From positions 1 through 58,526 of the forward strand of contig JACZSK010000008.1 in the NCBI GenBank assembly GCA_022574255.1: a stretch of DNA of 58,526 bases, written 5' to 3'. Shown piece after piece: positions 17,862 through 26,029 of the stretch. A model generated the notes under the pieces. The model searched no databases, was not told where the DNA came from, and worked only from the letters and a program-made list of their open reading frames with translations. Position numbers and translations under genes: made by a program. Each line of letters opens with the position of its first letter. Position 1 is the stretch's first letter. The stretch is from Pseudomonadota bacterium (GTDB taxonomy: Bacteria > Pseudomonadota > Alphaproteobacteria > Sphingomonadales > SMXR01).

Positions 17862-19547
17862 ATGAAACGCCCTTCGGCAATAACCTTGGTAACTTTTCTG
17901 CTGGCCGGGCTGTTCGCCATTCCCGTGGTCACGGTGGTCGCGCATCTCTTCTATCCGGCCACCGATACCTGGGCGCATCTGGTTGATACGGTCCTGGCAT
18001 CATACATTCAGAACAGCCTGTGGCTGATAATTGCGGTTGGTGCGGGCACGCTGGTCATTGGCGCCGGGACGGCCTGGCTGGTCACCATGTGCCGCTTTCC
18101 CCTGCGCGCCGGCTTTGAATGGGCGCTGATCCTGCCGCTGGCCGTGCCGTCCTATGTGATCGCCTACGCATATACCGACTTTTTCCAGTTTGCCGGACCC
18201 TTTCAGCAGGCTATTCGCGAACTGATGGGTTGGGGCATGCAGGAATTCCGGCTGCCCAACATCCGCTCGCTTGGCGGCGCCATGATCGTCTTCACGCTGG
18301 TGCTTTTCCCCTATGTTTATCTGATCGCCCGCACCGCCTTTTTGCAGCAGTCGGTCTCTGTGCTGGAGGTCAGCCGCTCGCTGGGGGCCAGCCCGCGCCA
18401 GGCATTTTTTCGCGTCGCGCTGCCACTGGCACGTCCGGCCCTGGCGGCGGGCGTGGCGCTGGCTCTGATGGAAACGCTGGCGGATTTTGGCGCCGTCTCC
18501 TATTTCGGCGTGCCCACCTTCACCACCGGCATCTACCGCGCCTGGTTCTCAATGGGCGACAAGATTGCCGCCGCACAGCTTTCAACGCTGTTGCTGGTCT
18601 TCGTGGCGCTGCTGCTGTCACTCGAGGCCTGGAGCAGGCGCAAGCGCCGCTATCATCACACCACGGGGCAGTACAGACGCCTGAAGCGGTTTGAGCTCAG
18701 GGGTTGGCGCGCCGGGGCGGCGACGCTGGCCTGCGGGCTGCCGGTATTCCTCGGCTTTGTCCTGCCCGCGCTCATCCTGGCCAACCTGGCGATCGGCGCC
18801 GGCGACGGGCAGATCACGGCGCGCTATCTGGGGCTGGTGCGCAACACGCTGACCCTGGGGCTGCTGACAGCGGCGCTGGCGGTGCCGGTCGCTTTGCTGG
18901 TTGCCTATGCCATGCGGCGGCGCGGGGGATTGGCGATTACGGCGGCCGGGCGCATTGCCGGGCTGGGCTATGCCATTCCCGGCTCGATCATCGCCGTTGG
19001 CGTGCTCATCCCCTTTGCCGCCTTCGACAATATGCTCGACGGCCTGGCCCGCCAATGGTTTGGCATCTCCACCGGCCTGCTGCTGACCGGCAGCATCCTG
19101 GCCCTGGTATTCGCCTATCTGGTGCGCTTCCTCTCGGTGGCCCTGCAGACCACGGAAGCGGGCCTGCAGAAAATTACCCCCAGCATGGATGCCGCCGCTG
19201 CGACATTGGGCGCCGGTCCGGGGCGCACGCTGCTGCGGGTGCATGCGCCGCTCCTCAAAGGCAGCCTGCTGACCGCCTATCTGCTGGTGCTGGTGGATGT
19301 GATGAAGGAACTTCCGGCAACGCTGATCATGCGCCCATTCAATTTCGACACGCTGGCTGTGCAGGCGCATAATCTGGCCTCGGACGAACGCCTGGCGGAA
19401 GCGGCGCTGCCGGCGCTGACCATCGTTCTGGTCGGGCTTGTTCCGGTCATCCTGTTATCGCGGATCGTGGCCCGCTCGCGGCCCGGCGAGGATGCCGCCG
19501 CGCCCGCCGGGGGTGGCACAGAGCGTGTAACAATTGTCACCGGTTGA
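17862..19547 (+). CDS. Fe(III) ABC transporter permease (FbpB/SfuB-like, fused two-domain)
   Basis: Two permease domains with EAA loops (EVSRSLGASPRQAFFRVALPLARPALAAG; AAATLGAGPGRTLLRVHAPLLKGSLLTA). Confidence 0.93.
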   Translation: MKRPSAITLVTFLLAGLFAIPVVTVVAHLFYPATDTWAHLVDTVLASYIQNSLWLIIAVGAGTLVIGAGTAWLVTMCRFPLRAGFEWALILPLAVPSYVIAYAYTDFFQFAGPFQQAIRELMGWGMQEFRLPNIRSLGGAMIVFTLVLFPYVYLIARTAFLQQSVSVLEVSRSLGASPRQAFFRVALPLARPALAAGVALALMETLADFGAVSYFGVPTFTTGIYRAWFSMGDKIAAAQLSTLLLVFVALLLSLEAWSRRKRRYHHTTGQYRRLKRFELRGWRAGAATLACGLPVFLGFVLPALILANLAIGAGDGQITARYLGLVRNTLTLGLLTAALAVPVALLVAYAMRRRGGLAITAAGRIAGLGYAIPGSIIAVGVLIPFAAFDNMLDGLARQWFGISTGLLLTGSILALVFAYLVRFLSVALQTTEAGLQKITPSMDAAAATLGAGPGRTLLRVHAPLLKGSLLTAYLLVLVDVMKELPATLIMRPFNFDTLAVQAHNLASDERLAEAALPALTIVLVGLVPVILLSRIVARSRPGEDAAAPAGGGTERVTIVTG

Positions 19548-19717
19548 TCTATCGGCTTGAACGGCAGCCCCCTGCGGTGTATGGGCATGGGCGGGCCTTG
19601 CCCCCGGGGCGGAAAACCGGGTGCGAAAAGAGATATTTGGGTGGTGCCTTGAAGTCGCCCAATTGGCTGGGCAGTCAAGACCCATCCGCAACAAAAACAA
19701 AGTCGCAGGATTGTGAA

Positions 19718-20770
19718 GTGGCAAATTCGTATGTTCGATTGACCTCAATTTTTACCGCCTGTCTGGTGGTAGCCTTGCTTGTGGTGGCGGCTGACAGCGG
19801 CACCGCGCGGGCGCAGGAACAGGTTCTGAACCTCTATTCCTCGCGCCATTACCAGACCGACGACGCGCTTTACGCCGATTTCACACGCCAGACCGGCATT
19901 GTCATCAACCGGCTGGAAGCCGACGGCAGCGCCCTGCTGGAGCGGCTGAAGAACGAAGGTGAGAACAGCCCGGCGGATATTCTGATCACTGTCGATGTGG
20001 GCCGTCTTTGGGCTGCGGAGAGCGCCGGGCTTTTTGGTGCGGTGGATTCTGAAATCCTGAACCAGCGTATCCCCGCGCATCTGCGCCACCCCGACGGATT
20101 GTGGTTCGGCTTTTCCACCCGGGCAAGGGTGATTGTCTATAACCGCGATCTGGTGGACCCGGCCGAGCTGACCCGGTACGAGGACCTGGCCAACCCCAAA
20201 TGGCGGGGCCAGATTTGCATCCGCTCTTCGGGAAATATTTATAACCTGTCTCTGCTGGCCGGCATGATCGCCCATATGGGTGCTGAAGCGGCGGAAGAAT
20301 GGGCGCGCGGTGTGGTCGCGAATTTTGCCCGCGATCCGCAGGGTGGCGATACCGACCAGATCAGGTCGGTGGCCTCGGGCGAATGCAGCATCGGCCTTGC
20401 CAATACCTATTATTACGCCCGCCTGCTGCTTTCAGAAGAGGAACGCGACAAACAGGTGATCGCCAGGACCGGCGTGATTTTTCCCAACCAGGACGACCGG
20501 GGAACCCATGTCAACATCTCGGGCGCCGGGATGATTGCCAGCGCGCCGAACCGCGAGAATGCCGTGCGCTTTCTCGAGTATCTGGCCAGCGACACGGCGC
20601 AGCGCTATTTCGCCGATGGCAACAATGAATATCCCGTCGTCGAGAGCCTCCTTGATTCCCCGGCGCTGGAGCAGATGGGCGCCTTCAAGGCCGACGAGAT
20701 CAACGTCTCGGTTTCCGGTGTCAACCAGGCCGAAGCCCAGCGCGTATTCGACCGCGCCGGCTGGAAGTAG
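19718..20770 (+). CDS. Fe(III) ABC transporter substrate-binding protein (FbpA/FutA-like); GTG start proposed
   Basis: Signal peptide then QVLNLYSSRHYQTDDALYADFTRQTGIVINRLEADGSALLERLKNEG. Confidence 0.93.
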   Translation: MANSYVRLTSIFTACLVVALLVVAADSGTARAQEQVLNLYSSRHYQTDDALYADFTRQTGIVINRLEADGSALLERLKNEGENSPADILITVDVGRLWAAESAGLFGAVDSEILNQRIPAHLRHPDGLWFGFSTRARVIVYNRDLVDPAELTRYEDLANPKWRGQICIRSSGNIYNLSLLAGMIAHMGAEAAEEWARGVVANFARDPQGGDTDQIRSVASGECSIGLANTYYYARLLLSEEERDKQVIARTGVIFPNQDDRGTHVNISGAGMIASAPNRENAVRFLEYLASDTAQRYFADGNNEYPVVESLLDSPALEQMGAFKADEINVSVSGVNQAEAQRVFDRAGWK

Positions 20771-20815
20771 GGAACTCGCGCAGCATATAAGGCACCGTTA
20801 CTCCGGGCCAAAGTG

Positions 20816-20913
20816 CGTCACGCAAGAGGGGCCCGGAGTCTATTGCCCTCTCCGGTGTTTTGGCCTGCAGCGCCAGCGCTTTCAATGGACCCCGGATCAA
20901 GTCCGGGGTGACG
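20816..20913. repeat. REP/BIME-like palindromic repeat, copy A
   Basis: CCCGGAGTCTATTG...TTCAATGGACCCCGGATCAAGTCCGGGGTGACGA; palindrome CCCCGGA-tcaag-TCCGGGG at 20890..20908. Confidence 0.8.
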
Positions 20914-20923
20914 AAGGAAGAAA

Positions 20924-20975
20924 GCCCTCTCCCTTGATGGGAGGGTGCCAGGGCAAAGAAGAGTGAGGGTGACGA
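20924..20975. repeat. CCCTCTCCCTTGATGGGAGGG-type REP, inverted relative of the 25.0-kb copy
   Basis: Reverse complement (CGTCACCCTCACTCTTCTTTGCCCTGGCACCCTCCC) resembles 24996..25042. Confidence 0.7.
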
Positions 20976-21008
20976 ATGGACAGATATTGCGACCCGCGAA
21001 AACAATAT

Positions 21009-21980
21009 CTAGACCACCGCATCGCCCGGCTCGCCCGTATCCCGGTAGGCGTCCAGGTTTTCTTTAACCCGCAGGCCCATGGCGGCGCGGGTCTCGGTGG
21101 TGGCCGAGCCGATGTGGGGCAGCAGCGTTACGTTCGCCATGTCCGCTAACCCCGGCGCCAGTTGCGGCTCCCGCTCATAAACGTCGAGCCCGGCGCCGCC
21201 CAGATGTCCCGCCTTCAATGCCTCGACCAGCGCCGCCTCGTCGACCAGGGCCCCGCGCCCGGTGTTGATCAGATAGGCGCCCTGTTTCATCAGGCCCAGC
21301 CGGCGGGCGTTCATCAGATGGCGGGTCTCTTCGGTCAGTGCCGGGTGCAGGCTGACAAAATCGGCCTCTGCCAGCAGCGCGTCGATCCCCTCGCACCAGA
21401 TAATGCCCAGTGACGCCTCCAGTTCCGGCTTGCGGCTGCGTGAGGAATAAAGAACGTCCATGTCGAAGGCCCGGGCGCGGCGCGCCACCGCTCTGCCGAT
21501 GCGGCCCATGCCGATGATCCCTAGCGTCTTTCCCGAGACCCGGTGATGCAGGCTCTCGCCGACCGCTGAGCCAGCCCAATCGCCGTTGCGCAGCGCTGTC
21601 TCGCGCTCATGAAAGCCCCTGGCGGCGGCGATCATCAGGCCAATGGTCAGGTCGGCGGTATCGGCGGTCAGCACGTCAGGGGTGTTCGAAACCCGCAGGT
21701 TTTTGGTCCGCGCTGCGCCCAGGTCGATATGATCGACCCCGACGCCGAAGGAGGCAATGATCTTGAGGCTGGCGGGCAGGCGGGCGATAAATTCGGCATC
21801 GATCTTGTCGTAATAGACCGGCGCCAGCGCCCAGGCGCCCTGCAACGCGTCAAACAGGGCTTCGCCGGTCAGGCGATTATCCCCCTCGGGCGCGGTCAGG
21901 TCATAGTCGGCGTCCAGCGCCGCCATCACCGGCCCCGGCCAGTGTGCCGTCAGCACCAGTTTTTTCTTCTCTCCGGGCAT
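21009..21980 (-). CDS. D-isomer-specific 2-hydroxyacid dehydrogenase
   Basis: GKTLGIIGMGRIGRAVARRARAFDMDVLYSSR and INTGRGALVDEAALVEALKAGHLGGAGLDVYEREP. Confidence 0.95.
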   Translation of the reverse strand: MPGEKKKLVLTAHWPGPVMAALDADYDLTAPEGDNRLTGEALFDALQGAWALAPVYYDKIDAEFIARLPASLKIIASFGVGVDHIDLGAARTKNLRVSNTPDVLTADTADLTIGLMIAAARGFHERETALRNGDWAGSAVGESLHHRVSGKTLGIIGMGRIGRAVARRARAFDMDVLYSSRSRKPELEASLGIIWCEGIDALLAEADFVSLHPALTEETRHLMNARRLGLMKQGAYLINTGRGALVDEAALVEALKAGHLGGAGLDVYEREPQLAPGLADMANVTLLPHIGSATTETRAAMGLRVKENLDAYRDTGEPGDAVV

Positions 21981-22084
21981 CTGTTCGCCGGCGCTCCCTG
22001 TATTCCCGTCAGCGGGTATGGATCATTCCCCCCAATTGGCCTAAATCGAAGCAGTCCGTCAAACTGGAATTAGGGTGCAACCCC

Positions 22085-23233
22085 ATGATCCTGCCTTCGC
22101 AACGCCATCTTTTTTCGCTGCCCCGGGAGCTTTGCTACCTGAATGCCGCCTATATGACACCGCAGCCCAAGGCCGTTGAAGAGGCGGGATTGGCGGCCAC
22201 GTCGCGCCGCGCCCGGCCCTGGCAGCTCAGCGAAAAGGATTTTTTCACCGACGTCGAGCGCGCGCGGGAGCTGTTTGCCCGGCTGATCGGCGCCGCGCCG
22301 GATGATATTGCCATTATTCCCGCCGCCAGCTATGGCATAGCGGTGGCGGCGCGGAACCTGGATATAGCGCCGGGGCAAAAAATTATCGTCCTGCATGAGC
22401 AGTTCCCCTCGCATGTCTATAGCTGGTTGCGGTTGGCGGAAGAGCGCGGCGCGGTCGTCGAGACCGTCATGCCGCCAGCTTCGCCGGGGGAGGGCGGCTG
22501 GACCGAGGCTGTTTTGGCGAAAATAGAGGAATTTGGCGATGCGGTCGCCGCGGTGGCGATACCCAATTATCACTGGGCCAACGGCGCGCCGGTAGACCTG
22601 GTGCGGGTGGGCGCTGCCGCGCGGGCGGTGGGGGCTGCGCTTGTTCTGGATACCAGCCAGTCGATGGGCGCGGCGCCGCTGGATCTCGCCGCCGTTGATC
22701 CCGACTACATGGTGGCGGCGGGGTACAAGTGGCTTTTCTGCCCCTACGGAATATCCTTCCTCTATGTGGCGCCGCGCCACCAGGGCGGTGTGCCGCTGGA
22801 GGAAAACTGGATCAACCGGCTGGGCAGCGGGGATTTCGCCGGTCTTGTCGATTACCAGCCGGAATATCTGCCCGGCGCCCGGCGCTTCGACATGGGCGCG
22901 CGCGCCCTCTTTTCCGGCATGCCGGCGGCGGTGGCGGCGCTGCAACAATTGCTCGACTGGGGCGTTGAAAATATCGCCGAGACCCTGGCCAGCCATAACC
23001 GTGCGCTGGCTGAAATTTTTGCCGAAGCGGGCTATGCCGTGCCTGAAGAGGACGCCCGGGGCCCACATCTGATGGGGGTCACAGCGCCGGGCCCGCTGGA
23101 CGCCGGCTTTACCGCGAGGCTGAAAGAGAAGGGCGTCTCGGTGAGCATTCGTGGCGCTTCCATCCGCGTTGCACCGCACCTCTATAACGACCAAGAAGAC
23201 TTCGCGCGCCTGAAAGCCGCGCTTTCCGGCTGA
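22085..23233 (+). CDS. Class V aminotransferase-fold PLP enzyme (kynureninase/cysteine-desulfurase-like)
   Basis: LCYLNAAYMTPQPKAVEEAG..., LVLDTSQSMGAAPLDLAAVDPDYMVAAGYKWLFCPYGISFLYV. Confidence 0.9.
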   Translation: MILPSQRHLFSLPRELCYLNAAYMTPQPKAVEEAGLAATSRRARPWQLSEKDFFTDVERARELFARLIGAAPDDIAIIPAASYGIAVAARNLDIAPGQKIIVLHEQFPSHVYSWLRLAEERGAVVETVMPPASPGEGGWTEAVLAKIEEFGDAVAAVAIPNYHWANGAPVDLVRVGAAARAVGAALVLDTSQSMGAAPLDLAAVDPDYMVAAGYKWLFCPYGISFLYVAPRHQGGVPLEENWINRLGSGDFAGLVDYQPEYLPGARRFDMGARALFSGMPAAVAALQQLLDWGVENIAETLASHNRALAEIFAEAGYAVPEEDARGPHLMGVTAPGPLDAGFTARLKEKGVSVSIRGASIRVAPHLYNDQEDFARLKAALSG

Positions 23234-23294
23234 CCCTCTGTCATGCGCCGATCCTCCTTGCGTAACGCGCCTTGGCGGCGATTCCAGCCTTGCT

Positions 23295-23382
23295 GTCACT
23301 CCGGACTTGATCCGGAGTCTATTGCCTCATCTGGCTGTGCCGGCGTTTTCAATGGACCCCGGCTCGGGGGCCGGGGTGACGA
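23295..23382. repeat. REP/BIME-like palindromic repeat, copy B
   Basis: GTCACTCCGGACTTGATCCGGAGTCTATTG...GTTTTCAATGGACCCCGG...CCGGGGTGACGA, same family as 20816..20913. Confidence 0.8.
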
Positions 23383-23405
23383 AAGTCAGGTTTGATCTTC
23401 ACCGC

Positions 23406-23454
23406 TGTCTCAATTCGGGACGCTGTTTCACTTTGGGACAGGAACCTGTTCCTG
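23406..23454 (+). promoter_or_regulatory. Cluster of dyads, candidate enhancer-binding-protein sites upstream of the sigma-54 promoter
   Basis: TGTCTCAattCGGGAC (23406), TGTTTCActtTGGGACA (23424), perfect palindrome CAGGAAC-ct-GTTCCTG (23439..23454). Confidence 0.5.
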
Positions 23455-23524
23455 AATAGAGCGCTGACCGGCGGTGATCGGCCAAAAGTTCGCTAAGCCA
23501 TTGAAATATAAGGGGCGCCAAAAC

Positions 23525-23540
23525 TGGCATACGTCTTGCA
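23525..23540 (+). promoter_or_regulatory. Sigma-54 (RpoN) -24/-12 promoter TGGCATACGTCTTGCA
   Basis: GG and GC dinucleotides at consensus spacing; matches TGGCAYR-N4-TTGCA. Confidence 0.75.
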
Positions 23541-23550
23541 GTTCTCAAGG

Positions 23551-23677
23551 TGTCATTCTTCAAGACTTTGCCTGAGGTTAGAGGGATGACAGGTTGTTCC
23601 GAAAACCAGCCTAAGCCGTTGCCTGAACGGCTAGGCACTAAACTTTCGGCGGTCGCATCTGCGGCCGCCGTTTTTTT
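23551..23677 (+). ncRNA. Candidate sigma-54-dependent structured small RNA (or short mRNA of a small peptide)
   Basis: Predicted TSS ~23551; TGTCAT/ATGACA stem, 11-bp bulged hairpin GCCTaAGCCGTT-gcctg-AACGGCTAGGC (23609..23636), terminator at 23647..23677. Confidence 0.5.
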
Positions 23678-23708
23678 GTGCGTGGCGCTTCGAGGCTATT
23701 TATTTTAA
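23586..23708 (+). CDS. Candidate 40-aa small protein with a possible transmembrane segment, overlapping the sRNA candidate
   Basis: [45 protein letters not shown] 8 nt before ATG; runs through the terminator stem. Confidence 0.25.
   Translation: MTGCSENQPKPLPERLGTKLSAVASAAAVFLCVALRGYLF
23647..23677 (+). terminator. Strong intrinsic terminator
   Basis: CGGCGGTCGCA...TGCGGCCGCCG + TTTTTTT. Confidence 0.85.
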
Positions 23709-23719
23709 GATTAAAATAA
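23700..23719. promoter_or_regulatory. Perfect inverted repeat TTATTTTAA-GA-TTAAAATAA, candidate operator of the glutaryl-CoA dehydrogenase gene
   Basis: 9-bp arms, 2-bp spacer, ~87 bp upstream of the 23806 start. Confidence 0.45.
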
Positions 23720-23805
23720 TTCAGGATTGCATGCCGTTGGTCGAAGGTCTACAGAACGTCCAGCATCTGAAAAGCAAGACAAGAGCGTTCAGGAGGAGAC
23801 ACGGC

Positions 23806-24993
23806 GTGAGCAAATTGACCATCTGGCCCAAGTTTAACTGGGAAGATCCGCTGCTGCTGGAAGACAGCCTGAGCGAAGATGAACGCCTGATCCGTGACAG
23901 CGCCCGCGCTTACGCCCAGGACAAGTTGATGCCGCGCATCCTGGAGGCCAACCGCCACGAGATTTTCGACCGCGAGATCATGACCGAAATGGGCGCGCAG
24001 GGCCTCCTCGGCTCGACCCTGGAGGGCTATGGCTGTGCCGGAGTCTCGTCGGTGGCTTACGGCCTGATCGCGCGCGAGATTGAGCGCGTGGATTCCGCCT
24101 ACCGCTCGGTTATGTCGGTCCAGTCGAGCCTGGTGATGTATCCCATCTATGCCTACGGCACCGAGGAACAGCGGGAGAAATATCTGCCCAAACTGGCGAC
24201 CGGCGAACTGATCGGCTGTTTTGGCCTGACCGAGCCCGATGCCGGGTCTGACCCCGGCTCGATGAAAAGCCGCGCCAAGGCAGTGCAGGGCGGCTTCGTG
24301 CTGAAGGGCGCCAAGATGTGGATCAGCAATTCGCCGATCGCCGACGTATTCGTGGTCTGGGCCAAGGACGATGCCGGCGATATCCGCGGCTATCTGCTGG
24401 AAAAGGGCATGGAGGGGCTGTCGACCCCCAAGATCGAGGGCAAGTTCTCCTTGCGCGCCTCGGTCACCGGCGAAATTGTCATGGATGACGTATTCATCCC
24501 GGAGGAAAATATCCTGCCCGACGCGAAAGGGCTGAAGGGCCCGTTTGGCTGCCTGAACAATGCCCGCTACGGCATTGCCTGGGGGGCGCTGGGCGCGGCG
24601 GAATTCTGCTGGCACGCGGCCCGGCAATATGCCCTCGACCGCATCCAGTTCGGCCGGCCCCTGGCGGCGACGCAACTGGTGCAGAAGAAGCTGGCCGACA
24701 TGCAGACTGAAATCACCATCGGCCTGGCCGCCTGTCTGCAGGCCGGGCGGCTGAAGGACCAGGGCAAGCTGGCCCCGGCGGCGATCTCATTGCTTAAGCG
24801 CAATTCCTGCGGCAAGGCGCTGGATATTGCGCGGCAGGCGCGCGACATCCACGGTGGCAACGGCATTGTCGACGAGTTCCACGTCATCCGCCATATGATG
24901 AACCTGGAAACGGTGAATACCTACGAGGGCACCCACGACGTGCATGCGCTGATCCTGGGCCGCGAGATCACCGGCATCCAGGCTTTTTATTGA
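23806..24993 (+). CDS. gcdH: Glutaryl-CoA dehydrogenase (acyl-CoA dehydrogenase family); GTG start proposed
   Basis: [36 protein letters not shown]..., [17 protein letters not shown], ...[34 protein letters not shown]. Confidence 0.9.
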   Translation: MSKLTIWPKFNWEDPLLLEDSLSEDERLIRDSARAYAQDKLMPRILEANRHEIFDREIMTEMGAQGLLGSTLEGYGCAGVSSVAYGLIAREIERVDSAYRSVMSVQSSLVMYPIYAYGTEEQREKYLPKLATGELIGCFGLTEPDAGSDPGSMKSRAKAVQGGFVLKGAKMWISNSPIADVFVVWAKDDAGDIRGYLLEKGMEGLSTPKIEGKFSLRASVTGEIVMDDVFIPEENILPDAKGLKGPFGCLNNARYGIAWGALGAAEFCWHAARQYALDRIQFGRPLAATQLVQKKLADMQTEITIGLAACLQAGRLKDQGKLAPAAISLLKRNSCGKALDIARQARDIHGGNGIVDEFHVIRHMMNLETVNTYEGTHDVHALILGREITGIQAFY

Positions 24994-24994
24994 G

Positions 24995-25146
24995 GACACC
25001 CTCACCCTTTTCTTGCCTTGGCACTCTCCCTTGAGGGAGAGGGAGTAACTTCCGAGGCCTGAAGGGCTGTGTCCTCGGATATTTGACCCCCAATCGCCGC
25101 ACCGCTATTCCCTCTCCCTCAAGGGAGAGGGCAGGGTGAGGGTTGG
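24995..25146. repeat. Composite REP element with two CTCTCCCTYRAGGGAGAG palindromes and inverted outer ends
   Basis: ACCCTCACCC...CTCTCCCTTGAGGGAGAG...CCCTCTCCCTCAAGGGAGAGGG...GGGTGAGGGT. Confidence 0.8.
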
Positions 25147-25168
25147 AAAAGACTTCGCTCAGCTCAGA

Positions 25169-25948
25169 TCAACTCAGCCGGCCACAGATCGACAGGCAAA
25201 AGGCGTTGTGGAATGGCGCCACATAGCTGATCGAATGGCGGCTGTCGCCGGCGTAGAGACTCAGGCTGTTAAAGACCGGCGACCAGACCTCTTCAATCTC
25301 GTCGTCTTTATTTATGAAATTCAAATTCCCGCCCCAGGGGGCGCGCCAGTTGCGCGTCACATCCAGCGAAAACCACAGCTTGCAGTCGGGCAGGTTGGTG
25401 GCCAGCGCGCTGTCGGTCATGAACTGCTCGCGTTGCAGCCAGCGGGCATGGACATTTTCGAGTTCGCCGTCCTTGGCGCCGGCGATTCTGCGCAGGACGT
25501 CGCGGAAGCCATCTGATTTGAAGAAGCTGTCGGCGTCGGCCAGGGCCTTTGGATCCTTGGCGTCGGGGATGACGTCGGTCGGACATTCGTAGCGCAAATA
25601 TTGAAATCCGTCGCGCGCCTGAATATAGATTTTTTCCAGCATCTCCCGCTGGCGGCGGTTGGTCATGGACCGGGTGTCCTGGCCACTGATCCGGCGCTCG
25701 GTATCGCCCTGCATGAATGTCGAGATCCAGATCGCCATCTTCTCGATGGTTTGGGAAAGATTGTCGGCGGATTTCCCGTCCAGCGCCTCTTTCACCCGCA
25801 CGCGGCCCACTTTCTTGAAAGTAGCCGCCAGTGCTTTCAGGTCCAGCCCGTCATTCAGCTTGTATTCCATCATTCCGCCCATTGTTGTTTTTGCACCGGC
25901 AGCCATAGCCGCCATTGGCCAGCTATACAAGGCCGGATTCAGCCTCAT
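25169..25948 (-). CDS. Divergent 2OG-Fe(II) oxygenase-like protein (real start probably near 25873 or 25870)
   Basis: LPDCKLWFSLDVTRNWRAPWGGNLNFINKDDEIEEVWSPVFNSLSLYAGDSRHSISYVAPF matches the conserved core of the family. Confidence 0.65.
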   Translation of the reverse strand: MRLNPALYSWPMAAMAAGAKTTMGGMMEYKLNDGLDLKALAATFKKVGRVRVKEALDGKSADNLSQTIEKMAIWISTFMQGDTERRISGQDTRSMTNRRQREMLEKIYIQARDGFQYLRYECPTDVIPDAKDPKALADADSFFKSDGFRDVLRRIAGAKDGELENVHARWLQREQFMTDSALATNLPDCKLWFSLDVTRNWRAPWGGNLNFINKDDEIEEVWSPVFNSLSLYAGDSRHSISYVAPFHNAFCLSICGRLS

Positions 25949-26029
25949 GTACCGCTTGCCAGCGCCGGGCAGCGCAATTAGGCTTTCCCACCAACGACAA
26001 CGTGGACAATAAACTTCGGGGAATTTGAC

